Source: DASPKX01 sp035627835 (lineage in GTDB: Bacteria; Verrucomicrobiota; Verrucomicrobiia; Limisphaerales; SXQI01). Taken from it: a stretch of 12,537 bases of DNA. The stretch spans positions 1-12,537 of the forward strand of contig DASPKX010000009.1 of assembly GCA_035627835.1 (NCBI GenBank), written 5' to 3'. The position numbers and the translations under genes were made by a program. This document shows positions 1-7,847 of the stretch, piece after piece (positions within the stretch are counted from its first letter, which is position 1; the number at the start of each line of letters is the position of its first letter). The notes under the pieces are model-generated. The model was not told where the DNA came from. It did not search any database and saw only the letters and a program-made list of their open reading frames with translations.

Positions 1-1
1 G

Positions 2-1822
2 AGTCTGCCGAAGATCGAGACGTTGCGTGTCATCATCCCCGGAATCTTTGGTTACCGCATGGAACCGCGCGACGGCAGCAACTACTGGGGAGCCGTCGGA
101 CGTCCGGAAGGAGCCAAAGCCGGCCAGCATTCCGGCTCCGGCGAATACGCAGGGCTGCTAGTCGTGGTGGCTGCGGTTTGGGCGCTGGGGCGCTCACGAA
201 AGCAGAAGGATCCTATCTACGACGATTTGCAGCGGGTTTACATCTGGTTCTGGGGCGCAATGGCCTTGCTGGCTCTCCTCTTCGCCTGGGGTTACCACGC
301 GCCCTTCTACAAGCTGGTCTATTCGCTCCCGTACTTCTCGACGATTCGCAATCCGATCAAGTTCATGCACCTGTTCCACTTCTGTTTGCTGATCCTCTTC
401 GGGTTCGGGTTGGATAACCTGATCCGCCGCTACTGTGCGGTTTCCCCTACAGGCAAAACTTTAAGCTTTGGAGAGCAGTTCAGCTCCTGGCGCAAAGGGT
501 TGGGCGGTTTTGAGAAGAAGTGGGTTTATGGATCTGTGCTCGTGACCGGCCTGGCCTTCCTGAGCATGATGGCCTTCTCCTCCTCCCGCCGTTCCATTCT
601 GCGTTACCTCCAGGAAACCGGCTTTACTGGCGAGCTAGGCGAGCAGATTGTCCGCTTCGCGCAAGGTGAGTTGCTTTGGTTTGCGCTCTATCTCGCCGTC
701 ACGTTGCTCATCATTGCGCTGATCCTGAGCCGCTCTTTTTCTGGCGCCCGCGCCAATTATGCCTTCGTGCTCCTCGGTGTCATTTTGTTCGCGGACCTCA
801 CCCGCGCCAACAAGCCTTGGATCCTCTATTACGATCACACCTACAAGTATCAGTCCAACCCGTTGATCGACGCGCTCATACCCCACAAAAACGAGCAGCG
901 TGTCACCGGCAGGTTTCTCCCCCACGGCGGTTGGATTGTCACTGACAGTTACGACTTCGTGATGGTCTATTTCGAATGGCTGCAGAACCAATTCCAAGCG
1001 CTGAACATTCATTCGTTGGACATCATCCAAATGCCCCGCATGCCAGCGCTCGATCAACAATTCCTCAATGCGTTTAGCCCCGCGAACAGCCCTCCCACCG
1101 TCGATGACCTGCAGCGTTTGCCCCGCCTTTGGCAGCTCACCAACACTCGCTTGCTCCTGGGGCAACGAACCACCGAATCCACCTTGGAATCCGTGATGGT
1201 CACCAATGGCAGCCTCACCCTCACCCAGGCCTTCAACCTGGTGATGAAAGAGAAGCCCGATCCCAGCAGCCGGATGCAAACCGATCATGTTACCGTGCAA
1301 TTCGCAACGAATGGCCAATTCGGCATCTTCGAGTATCGCGACGCCCTTCCGCGCGCCGCCATCTATTCGCATTGGGAAAAGCCCGCTTCTGAACAAGAGA
1401 CCCTCACAAGGCTCGCCTCGCCCGCCTTCAACCCGCATCAGGCTGTGCTCATCAACAGTGATGTCCCGCAGCCGAGCGATGCCGCCCCGGTGCGCGCCGA
1501 GCAGGCCCGCGTGGTCTCATACCGTCCTCGGCATGTGGAGATCGAGGCCGAAGCATCCAAACCTTCCGTGCTCCTTCTGAATGACCGCTACCACCCGCAT
1601 TGGAAAGTCTTTGTGGATGGCCAGGAGCAACCATTGCTTCGCTGCAATTACATTATGCGCGGCGTTCATATCCCCGCAGGCAAGCACAAGGTTCTCTTCC
1701 ACTTCGCCCCGCCCGTGAAGGCGCTCTGGGTGAGCCTCGCGGGTTTAGCCGTCACCCTCGGAACAATTGGTTTCCTGCTGATCCAAGGCCGCCGCGCCAC
1801 AGCTCCCGCGCCAACGCCATGA
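2..1822 (+). CDS. YfhO-family polytopic membrane protein, 5'-truncated by window edge
   Basis: The reading frame is already open at base 2 (S-L-P-K-I-E-T before a TTG at 23), so the true start lies upstream and only about 606 C-terminal residues are present. Hydrophobic membrane segments are visible at about 143-193, 244-297, 361-420, 523-588, 673-733 and 751-790. A long soluble region follows, then a last membrane helix at about 1720-1785 and a basic tail. Just before that helix is a small beta domain (1588-1690) with W-K-V-F-V-D-G, L-R-C-N-Y-I-M-R-G-V and P-A-G-K-H-K-V. This signature is typical of the C-terminus of YfhO-like proteins, which are linked to glycosylation of envelope polymers such as lipoteichoic acid; the substrate here is unknown. 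The N-terminal R-V-I-I-P-G-I-F-G-Y-R-M also fits this family. The stop overlaps the start of the methyltransferase gene (ATGA), suggesting translational coupling. The family call is fairly sure; the role is inference. Confidence 0.8.
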   Translation, partial: SLPKIETLRVIIPGIFGYRMEPRDGSNYWGAVGRPEGAKAGQHSGSGEYAGLLVVVAAVWALGRSRKQKDPIYDDLQRVYIWFWGAMALLALLFAWGYHAPFYKLVYSLPYFSTIRNPIKFMHLFHFCLLILFGFGLDNLIRRYCAVSPTGKTLSFGEQFSSWRKGLGGFEKKWVYGSVLVTGLAFLSMMAFSSSRRSILRYLQETGFTGELGEQIVRFAQGELLWFALYLAVTLLIIALILSRSFSGARANYAFVLLGVILFADLTRANKPWILYYDHTYKYQSNPLIDALIPHKNEQRVTGRFLPHGGWIVTDSYDFVMVYFEWLQNQFQALNIHSLDIIQMPRMPALDQQFLNAFSPANSPPTVDDLQRLPRLWQLTNTRLLLGQRTTESTLESVMVTNGSLTLTQAFNLVMKEKPDPSSRMQTDHVTVQFATNGQFGIFEYRDALPRAAIYSHWEKPASEQETLTRLASPAFNPHQAVLINSDVPQPSDAAPVRAEQARVVSYRPRHVEIEAEASKPSVLLLNDRYHPHWKVFVDGQEQPLLRCNYIMRGVHIPAGKHKVLFHFAPPVKALWVSLAGLAVTLGTIGFLLIQGRRATAPAPTP

Positions 1823-2580
1823 GCCATCAGGAGACTTACAAGCAAAACCAAGCCTACACCGATTTCCTCGCGGGTTGGGATCCCAAGTTCTACGCAAAAT
1901 ACACCGACACACTTCGGCCCGAGAAAGCGGGGGGGCGCGTGTTGGATGTGGGCTGCGGCGCAGGCCAGGTGGTCGGCAAACTAACGGAAGCAGGTTACGA
2001 AGCCTGGGGCGTGGAAGTATCCGAAACAAGCGTCGCAAAGGCGCGCCTGATCACCCCGCGCATTGATGTTTACGATGGTTTGCACCTTCCGTTTCCATCA
2101 AACCACTTCGCGAGTGTTGGCGCCTTAAACGTGCTCGAGCACGTGGAGCAGCCCGAAGCCTTCCTTACGGAGCTGGTCCGCGTGACCATGCCTGGCGGGA
2201 AGGTGGTCGTCTCGAGCCCCAACTTTCTGCGCGCCCTGGGCTACAAGGACTACCACCCGCGAATGCGCGGCATTGGCAACAAGTGGCGCAATTTTCAAAC
2301 CTTGTTAGCCAAGCGCCGTCAGATGCGAACCGATCCTGGCAGTGTGCGCTTTGAGCGAATGCAGCCAATCGTGAAAGAGCCATTCACCCCCGATGATGAC
2401 GCGATTGTGGCAACCAATCCCCTGGAAATCGCCTTCTTCCTGCGGCGCGCAGGTTGCCGCATCCGCAAAATCGCCTGCACCGATCGTTACGTCCCGGCGT
2501 TGGCCGACCTCGCGCTAAACCTCACGCCGACGCGTTACATGATGTTTAACGGCTTCGTGGTCGCCGAGAAGCAGGCATAA
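1819..2580 (+). CDS. Class I SAM-dependent methyltransferase
   Basis: This 253-residue protein has a Rossmann-fold methyltransferase layout. Motif I is V-L-D-V-G-C-G-A-G at residues 41-49. The acidic residue at the end of strand beta-2 is E66 (G-V-E-V-S). A-L-N-V-L-E-H-V (102-109) matches the post-motif II region, and P-G-G-K-V-V-V-S-S-P-N (125-135) the post-motif region around strand beta-5. It therefore probably transfers a methyl group from S-adenosylmethionine; the acceptor cannot be read from the sequence. The ATG at 1819 is chosen because it overlaps the upstream stop as ATGA and puts the protein start just before the conserved core; the frame remains open further upstream inside the YfhO-like gene. 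No Shine-Dalgarno sequence is visible, which fits translation by coupling. Cotranscription with a membrane glycosylation-type protein suggests a sugar or lipid-linked acceptor (inference). The TAA stop runs into an A-tract that forms part of the opposing terminator. Confidence 0.82.
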   Translation: MSHQETYKQNQAYTDFLAGWDPKFYAKYTDTLRPEKAGGRVLDVGCGAGQVVGKLTEAGYEAWGVEVSETSVAKARLITPRIDVYDGLHLPFPSNHFASVGALNVLEHVEQPEAFLTELVRVTMPGGKVVVSSPNFLRALGYKDYHPRMRGIGNKWRNFQTLLAKRRQMRTDPGSVRFERMQPIVKEPFTPDDDAIVATNPLEIAFFLRRAGCRIRKIACTDRYVPALADLALNLTPTRYMMFNGFVVAEKQA

Positions 2581-2605
2581 AAAAAAGCCCGCCTTTCGGC
2601 GGGCT
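2579..2605 (-). terminator. Intrinsic terminator of the minus-strand pseudopilin gene
   Basis: Read on the minus strand, the stem GGCGGGC/GCCCGCC-type pairing (2604-2598 with 2593-2587) is 7 bp, extended to 8 bp by an A-T pair (2605/2586), with a 4-nt loop (2594-2597). It is followed directly by a run of eight T (2586-2579). It lies 24 nt beyond the TAA of the pseudopilin gene. On the plus strand no T-run follows the hairpin, so strong termination is expected only for the minus-strand transcript. The A-tract overlaps the TAA stop codon of the convergent methyltransferase gene. Confidence 0.88.
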
Positions 2606-2628
2606 CCCGAAGTCAAATTGACGAACGT

Positions 2629-3510
2629 TTAGCGAATTTGGCGAGGGTTGTAGGAAGTGCGATCAAGCACCCAGCCCCAATCCACATCACCCGCACGGAC
2701 TGCGGGAGGGGAGTAAGTGTAGTTCGGCTTCTCGAGCAGCACAGTGGATTTCCACTTCTTGATTTCGCTGTGGCCGTCCACGAAGGAGAAGCCGCAAGCG
2801 CCGTTGTGGTAATTGGCAGGCATGTCGATCCAGCGGCGGTCCATCTGAGCATTGAAGAACGCCCCGTCGTTGATGCTGTCTGGATTCTCGTCCACAAACA
2901 TCCAGAGTTGGGCTGGAGCAGGGCGAATCACGTCGGACATCTTGATGAAAAGCTTCTCAGCCTGAAGCAAGCCGTCACCGGCAGTTTTATTGCCGCGGCC
3001 AATCGCGCCATTCGCTGAAAGACTGCGGACGCGCTCGGTCCAACCGCGGGACCGCTGGGTGGGATGCACCAGTTTGTCGGCAGGGCACTTGTAGAGCTTA
3101 TGGGAACCGCCAGAGTACGGGGCGAGAACTGCATAACGTCGGTCTGTCAGGAACAGTGTGTTCGTGTTATGGGTGCTGGTGCCCCAATCGAGCCAGCCAG
3201 TAACCCACGGACGCTCCGAGGTGGTGTTGTTCTCGTTAATCATGGCGCCGGACTGGGCAGACCCACCATGAGTGACGTAGGGAAATTCATCCCGGAAGTC
3301 GTTCCCGTACAGATGCACAGCCAACATCAGTTGCTTGGTGTTGTTCATGCATAGAATCCCCTGCCCCTTCGCCTTTGCTTTCGAAAGCGCAGGCAGAAGC
3401 ATGCTGGCCAAAATTGCGATGATCGCGATGACCACCAACAGTTCGATGAGCGTAAACCCACCGCGCGAGGCACGCGGGACTGACGCCTTGGTTCTCATAC
3501 TGGTATTCAT
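2629..3510 (-). CDS. Pseudopilin-like protein with type IV prepilin N-terminus and H-X9-DG motif
   Basis: This 293-residue protein has a basic leader (residues 1-16), then G17-G18 with F19-T-L-I-E23, the class III prepilin cleavage/methylation motif (cut between G18 and F19, Glu at +5). A hydrophobic helix runs to about residue 41, followed by A-L-S-K-A-K-A-K. Near the C-terminus H235 is followed after nine residues by D245-G246, matching the H-X9-DG motif associated with large pseudopilin families of Verrucomicrobiota, Planctomycetota and Lentisphaerota. It should be processed by a prepilin peptidase and inserted in the inner membrane as a pseudopilin; the assembly it joins is unknown. The ATG at 3510 is the longest start; a second ATG five codons in (3498) is equally possible, and neither has a clear Shine-Dalgarno. 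It is transcribed divergently from the giant Ig protein gene and ends at a clear terminator. It is related in sequence to the plus-strand pseudopilin at 7848-8570. Confidence 0.88.
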   Translation of the reverse strand: MNTSMRTKASVPRASRGGFTLIELLVVIAIIAILASMLLPALSKAKAKGQGILCMNNTKQLMLAVHLYGNDFRDEFPYVTHGGSAQSGAMINENNTTSERPWVTGWLDWGTSTHNTNTLFLTDRRYAVLAPYSGGSHKLYKCPADKLVHPTQRSRGWTERVRSLSANGAIGRGNKTAGDGLLQAEKLFIKMSDVIRPAPAQLWMFVDENPDSINDGAFFNAQMDRRWIDMPANYHNGACGFSFVDGHSEIKKWKSTVLLEKPNYTYSPPAVRAGDVDWGWVLDRTSYNPRQIR

Positions 3511-3628
3511 GAGTGATTAAGTTATTTGGGTGACTGAGCTGGTGAACCTAGCAATGGACCACACCACCGTCAAATCCCTTTCAAGGCTCACCCAACGTCA
3601 GAATCTCACACGGACGCCAAGCCGAGAA

Positions 3629-3648
3629 CTGTGCGTGTGATTGCACAG
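3629..3648. promoter_or_regulatory. Inverted repeat in divergent intergenic region, possible operator
   Basis: CTGTGC (3629-3634) and GCACAG (3643-3648) form a 6-bp inverted repeat with an 8-nt spacer containing GTGTGA. It lies in the 246-bp gap between the divergent pseudopilin and giant-protein genes. A second, weaker hairpin, TCGGG/CCCGA around four G, follows at 3651-3664. The symmetry resembles a dimeric regulator site, but there is no assigned regulator. No convincing -35/-10 pair was found in this gap on either strand. Confidence 0.25.
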
Positions 3649-3756
3649 GCTCGGGGGGGCCCGAAGGACATGCGCAGCCCGTGCAGTTCTGAAACCTAAC
3701 CCGCCCAAGAAATATTGTTGCATTATTTTCGCGAACGACAAAAGTCAGGCTCCGTT

Positions 3757-6700
3757 ATGAGCAATTCTCCCTCCGGGTGGTTCTATCGGGCAGTCGCCAC
3801 CCTGCTCTTTGTGGTATTTATGGCGAACTCTCCGCGCGCGGCCGCGCAGGATTGCCCAAACATTCTTGAGCCATTCCCTGTGCTCAGCTTCTCGGCGGCC
3901 AGCCGAGTGAACGGCCCAGTTGGGCATTCCTCGCCCGCAGCGGGCGAAGTGCGGCGCGCTTATGCCTTCCAGATTCCGTCCAATCATGCCGAGATCTTAT
4001 GGGCCGAACTATGGGTGCGCGCAGGATTGGTCCGCATCGAGAAATCAGAAGCCATCTTGCAGTTGCACGATGTGACCTCTTCTATCGAGGCGGGCGACCC
4101 GGCCAGCATTTTTGCGGACCTTGGCACTGGGACACTCTTCGCCTCCGCCTCCGTGCGCCAAAGCGATGGGTCGCGCGCTTTCCCGCGGGACGCCGGCGCG
4201 CTCCTGCGACTGCGCTTTAATGCAGCGGGGTTGGCCCAACTGGCGAGCGCAAAGGGCAAGAGGTGGTGGGCCGGTTTGCGGCTCGCGGGAAGCGGCCCCG
4301 AAGATTATGCTTTGCACACCCCTGGCTGGCTTGAGCCTGCCCCGGCGCAGCTCCTCATTGGTTACGCAAACGCCAGCGCGCCGCAGGTTGCCATGCACGG
4401 GGTCAGGCCGGCTCCAATGATGGGCGCGCATGTGGTCCTAAGTGCGACCATTTGCGGGGAGCAGCCAGTCGCGCTCCAGTGGCACAAAGACCAAGTCCCG
4501 ATTCCCGGCGCCACCGGAATGATCTTGCAGATTCCGAACTTCAGCGCGGCAGACGAGGGTTATTACTCATTGCGAGCGTCCAATCGGTTCGGCGCCGCCA
4601 CTGCCGGCTTGCAAGTGCAGGGCAAAGCTCTTGAGTTAACTGTCACCATCCCGCCCGAAGCCTCCTTTCGGCTCGGCGGCCGTTTATATCTCAGCGCTGA
4701 CGCCGCCAGTGTGCTCCCCTTGAGCTATCAGTGGCGAAAGAATGGCGTCCCGATCCCAGGAGCCACTGGCCCCCAGCTCTATATTAACGGCTTTTCACAG
4801 CAAGACGTCGGCAATTACGACGCCATCCTCCGGAACGCGGCGGGCGCACTCACAACGGCAGTGTCACGCGTCACAGCCTTAGGTGCGGTCGCACCTGTGC
4901 TGCGGACCGCACCCATTGTTGTGCACTCTGTCACTGTGGGCGAATTCACCTCGTTCACTTTCCCGCTCATTGAAGGAACCCAGCCCGTAAATGTGACCTG
5001 GTTCAAGGATGGCCTCCCGGCTCCCCACTTGGGCAACCGGCAGGAAGTCCACATCGCCACAGCGCAGCCATCTGACGCCGGTGTTTACTCTGTGCGCGTT
5101 GAAAACAGCGCGGGCTTTGCAACTGGGGAAGTTCTCCGGCTGGAAGTCCTGCCCCTGCGGGTTTCCATTGAAGGCCCGCCGCAGCAACCCGCGACCGGAG
5201 ACTCGGTGCGGCTTACGGCCTCAGTGTTCCCGCCTCTGGACACCGAATACCAATGGTTTCACAACGGCGTGAAGCTGCCGGGCGCCACCAACCGCATTCT
5301 GAACATTGCTTCAGTGAGCACAGCGCACCTGGGAGCTTACACCGTGGAGGCGAAGAACATCCACGGTTCCAGGGCCAGCGCTGAGCATCAGTTGGCCTTT
5401 TCGCCAGAACCGCCGTTGATGTTCATTCATCCCCTTAGAGCCTCCGTTGCGGGAGACCAACAGTTGTTATACGCCATCAACGCTCCGGGAGGAGTTGTTT
5501 CCTGGCAATGGCATAGAAACGGCATTCCCATCGTAAACGGCACAAACAGCAGCCTTTATTTTCCCGCGCTTGCCCCCAGCGACCAAGGGGTTTACACCTT
5601 GCGCGCCCAAACGCCCCAGGGCCTCCGCGAGAGCCATACGTTTTCCTTGATTGTTGAAGCTGGGCCTCCTCCCGTTCTCCTGAGCGAAAGGGCCTCTGGC
5701 CACATCGCCGGGCGAAGCGCTCTTCTCCGTGTGCAAGCTCCTGCCAACGCGCATTTGCAGTGGAGCCACAATGGCACGCCTATTCCAGGGCAAACCAACC
5801 GAACATTGATCCTTTCCAAAACCACGCTCGCGGATTCGGGCGCATACGAGTTGCGGGCCAGCAATAGCTCCGGAGAAACCCGGCTCACAAATTACATCAA
5901 TCTCCGCCCGGCCACCGCGTTCGACAACTGGGAATGGCTGCTTCCACGACCTCAAGGAAGCCGCCTCAACAGCGTTGCCTGGGGCAATGGCCTCTTCGTT
6001 GCCGTCGGCAAGGCCGGAAACATCGTGACCAGCGAGGATGGTATGGATTGGGCGACCACGATCTTCGATCCCACCGTGACGCTCGAAGAGGTGCGCTTTG
6101 AAGACGGCGAGTTTATAGCTCGCGGGGAGGGCTACACTCTCGCGTCTGAGCATGGGCGCACGTGGCGGCCTGTGTCCTATGCGGAGCTTGGGTTTCAATT
6201 TGAGGCAAGGAATGAGTCCGTCCGCCTCGGTTGGGACGGCATGGCCTTGTGGCGCTCGACCAATGGCCAACCGTGGCAGCTCACACTCCCTCCCTCCCCG
6301 GGTGAATCCGTTTCTGCCCTGGCTTACGGCAACGGAAGATTTGTCGCCGCCATCTTCACTTCGTTCCGAACTAGCGTGGACGGCCTCGAGTGGGCTTCAT
6401 CCACGACACCGTTTTCATACGCAAGATCCCTGGCCTACGCCTTTGGAAAGTTCTACGCGGTCGCCTATGAACCCGGCCATTTTATGCCCAAGGTCGTGAG
6501 TTCAGCGGATGGGCTCGATTGGCGGGAAGTCGCAACGGGGGACGTTGGCATTGTGAAGAAGGTCCAGGCGGCTGGCGATGCATTGGTTCTGCTTTGCGAA
6601 AGAGGGTTAGTGGCGGTCTCAACCAACGGCATTGATTGGGAAACGATAGATACAGGCGTTGGCCAGGATCTTAATTCAATCGTCTTTGCGCAGGATCGCT

Positions 6701-7806
6701 ACCTCGCAGTGGGAGGGGCCGGCGCGATCACCAGCTCAACAGACCTTAAGCATTGGTCAGGGCACGATCCATTGATCCGCGTCGATCTCTTCGGCCTGGC
6801 CAGCGGCGCCACCAATGCCATCGCGGTGGGCGAGTATGGGACGATTCTTGTGACTGGGGATGGCAGATCCTGGGCTGCGGCCCCCTCCGGCGTCACCCGG
6901 TATCTTCATTCCGCCGCTTATGGCAATGGAACTTATGTCGTGGTCGGGCGGCAAGGCATGCTTCTCACTTCATCCGACGGCATCCAATGGAGAAGGCAAG
7001 CCTCCGGCACCAGCCATGATCTGCAGCGCGTGGAGCACGCGAACGGCCAGTGGGTCGTCACTGCCGTCCGGGGAGTAATTTTGACTTCCTCCGACACCTT
7101 CAACTGGACTGTGCATTCGACCGAACGGATGACCTCGTCCCCCACAGATCATGAAGGGGCGGCTTATGGCAATGGAGTGTGGGTTGTGGTCGGGGGACAT
7201 TTTGAAGGCGGCGCTGTCCCCACATGCTTTGTCTCTTCCGATGCCACGACTTGGGTTCCAGCCGCTGTTCCAGCCGGCGTGCGCATGCGCGACGTGGCTT
7301 TCGCAAATGGCCAATTTGTTGCCGTCGGCAATGATGGGTTGGTTGCCAACTCCCAGGATGGGCGGACTTGGGAAATCTCGCATACCGGCGGCGGAAATTT
7401 CCGGCGCATCCGCAAGATCGACAAAACCTGGCTCGCCGTTGGGAACGACGGCCGAATGGCTTCCACTGAAACGCCCACCATCCTCTCGAGCTGGCTGAAG
7501 AGAGATCCGGCGACCTCGCAAAACTTCCATGACATTACAGCGTTCGCAGGAGCCGTCCTGGCCGTGGGAAATAATGGCATGGTCATGAGAAGCAGCCCGC
7601 TGGGCGCTCGCATTGAAAGCGCCCGGTTTGCTGGCGGCGCTCTGCGGATGGAAATCGCAAACCTCTCGCCGGAATCACCCGTGCATTTGGAAAGAAGCGT
7701 TGACTTAAAAACCTGGCAGGCGCTGCCAAATTCGCTCGCCCCGGTCGTGACACTCCCTGCTTCAGAGCGAGTTGAGTTCTTTCGCCTGCAGCCCGGCGCT
7801 CCGTGA
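3757..7806 (+). CDS. Giant secreted protein: six Ig-like domains plus Asp-box beta-propeller repeats
   Basis: This 1349-residue protein starts at ATG 3757, chosen because it gives a compact signal peptide (charged start, hydrophobic core at about 10-22, A-A-A before Q31) and has CAGG 7 nt upstream; the frame extends 14 codons further to a TTG at 3715. Residues 31-206 are a beta-rich domain with an F-A-D-L-G-T-G-T pattern seen in exported adhesin-like proteins. Six Ig-like domains follow (about 208-720), each with a core Trp (242, 326, 415, 500, 585, 669) and, in most, a D-x-G-x-Y motif. Residues about 722-1281 hold twelve Asp-box-like S-x-D-G-x-x-W repeats, predicting beta-propeller structure. 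The C-terminal 65 residues carry L-E-R-S-V-D-L-K-T-W and end in F-F-R-L, a module common in secreted Verrucomicrobiota proteins. No transmembrane anchor, LPXTG or PEP-CTERM signal is visible. A role in binding glycans or surfaces is inference. It probably shares an operon with the pseudopilin 41 nt downstream. Confidence 0.85.
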   Translation: MSNSPSGWFYRAVATLLFVVFMANSPRAAAQDCPNILEPFPVLSFSAASRVNGPVGHSSPAAGEVRRAYAFQIPSNHAEILWAELWVRAGLVRIEKSEAILQLHDVTSSIEAGDPASIFADLGTGTLFASASVRQSDGSRAFPRDAGALLRLRFNAAGLAQLASAKGKRWWAGLRLAGSGPEDYALHTPGWLEPAPAQLLIGYANASAPQVAMHGVRPAPMMGAHVVLSATICGEQPVALQWHKDQVPIPGATGMILQIPNFSAADEGYYSLRASNRFGAATAGLQVQGKALELTVTIPPEASFRLGGRLYLSADAASVLPLSYQWRKNGVPIPGATGPQLYINGFSQQDVGNYDAILRNAAGALTTAVSRVTALGAVAPVLRTAPIVVHSVTVGEFTSFTFPLIEGTQPVNVTWFKDGLPAPHLGNRQEVHIATAQPSDAGVYSVRVENSAGFATGEVLRLEVLPLRVSIEGPPQQPATGDSVRLTASVFPPLDTEYQWFHNGVKLPGATNRILNIASVSTAHLGAYTVEAKNIHGSRASAEHQLAFSPEPPLMFIHPLRASVAGDQQLLYAINAPGGVVSWQWHRNGIPIVNGTNSSLYFPALAPSDQGVYTLRAQTPQGLRESHTFSLIVEAGPPPVLLSERASGHIAGRSALLRVQAPANAHLQWSHNGTPIPGQTNRTLILSKTTLADSGAYELRASNSSGETRLTNYINLRPATAFDNWEWLLPRPQGSRLNSVAWGNGLFVAVGKAGNIVTSEDGMDWATTIFDPTVTLEEVRFEDGEFIARGEGYTLASEHGRTWRPVSYAELGFQFEARNESVRLGWDGMALWRSTNGQPWQLTLPPSPGESVSALAYGNGRFVAAIFTSFRTSVDGLEWASSTTPFSYARSLAYAFGKFYAVAYEPGHFMPKVVSSADGLDWREVATGDVGIVKKVQAAGDALVLLCERGLVAVSTNGIDWETIDTGVGQDLNSIVFAQDRYLAVGGAGAITSSTDLKHWSGHDPLIRVDLFGLASGATNAIAVGEYGTILVTGDGRSWAAAPSGVTRYLHSAAYGNGTYVVVGRQGMLLTSSDGIQWRRQASGTSHDLQRVEHANGQWVVTAVRGVILTSSDTFNWTVHSTERMTSSPTDHEGAAYGNGVWVVVGGHFEGGAVPTCFVSSDATTWVPAAVPAGVRMRDVAFANGQFVAVGNDGLVANSQDGRTWEISHTGGGNFRRIRKIDKTWLAVGNDGRMASTETPTILSSWLKRDPATSQNFHDITAFAGAVLAVGNNGMVMRSSPLGARIESARFAGGALRMEIANLSPESPVHLERSVDLKTWQALPNSLAPVVTLPASERVEFFRLQPGAP
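4378..5916 (+). repeat. Six tandem Ig-like domain repeats (protein level)
   Basis: Six units of about 84-89 residues follow one another, judged by the spacing of the core Trp codons. Most share N-G-x-P-I-P-G-A-T-like turns after the Trp and a D-x-G-x-Y-x-x-x-x-x-N strand F motif; in unit 4 the Asp is replaced by His. DNA identity is locally high, for example around 4495-4514 against 4747-4766, but the units are otherwise well diverged, so this is an old duplication. Confidence 0.8.
6028..7371 (+). repeat. Twelve Asp-box-like repeats of about 39 residues (protein level)
   Basis: The Trp ending each S-x-D-G-x-x-W box lies at protein residues 765, 803, 840, 879, 922, 961, 1000, 1039, 1078, 1117, 1166 and 1205. 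Seven of the eleven intervals are exactly 39 residues. Before many boxes is A-Y-G-N-G-x-F-V-A-V-G, giving a unit of the type 'A-Y-G-N-G-x-F-V-A-V-G-x-x-G-x-I-x-T-S-S-D-G-x-x-W'. A degenerate thirteenth unit follows. The 15-bp string GCTTATGGCAATGGA occurs exactly at 6916-6930 and 7162-7176. Confidence 0.8.
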
Positions 7807-7847
7807 TCGATGGAGGGTTGACCTCAGGCGGCGAAACTGTTCCGATA

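Noticed and set aside
635..1438. A 267-codon minus-strand open frame inside the YfhO-like gene
   Set aside because: It is antisense to the membrane protein gene, has no domain signature or ribosome binding site, and its composition is that of a shadow frame.
3836..3847. Perfect 12-bp GC-only palindrome GCGCGGCCGCGC
   Set aside because: It falls in codons for the Arg-Ala-Ala-Ala end of the signal peptide in GC-rich DNA and is readily explained by codon choice.
3803..3850. Lipobox-like reading of the giant protein's signal peptide, with a Cys at mature position 3
   Set aside because: The sequence is A-A-A-Q-D-C; residues before the Cys do not match the L-x-G/A-C lipobox, so a normal signal peptidase I site is more likely.
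5467..6270. A 267-codon minus-strand open frame inside the giant protein gene
   Set aside because: It lies wholly antisense to a well-supported coding region with clear domain repeats, has low-complexity Arg/Gly/Pro-rich composition and no recognisable motif. Such frames are common in GC-rich coding DNA.
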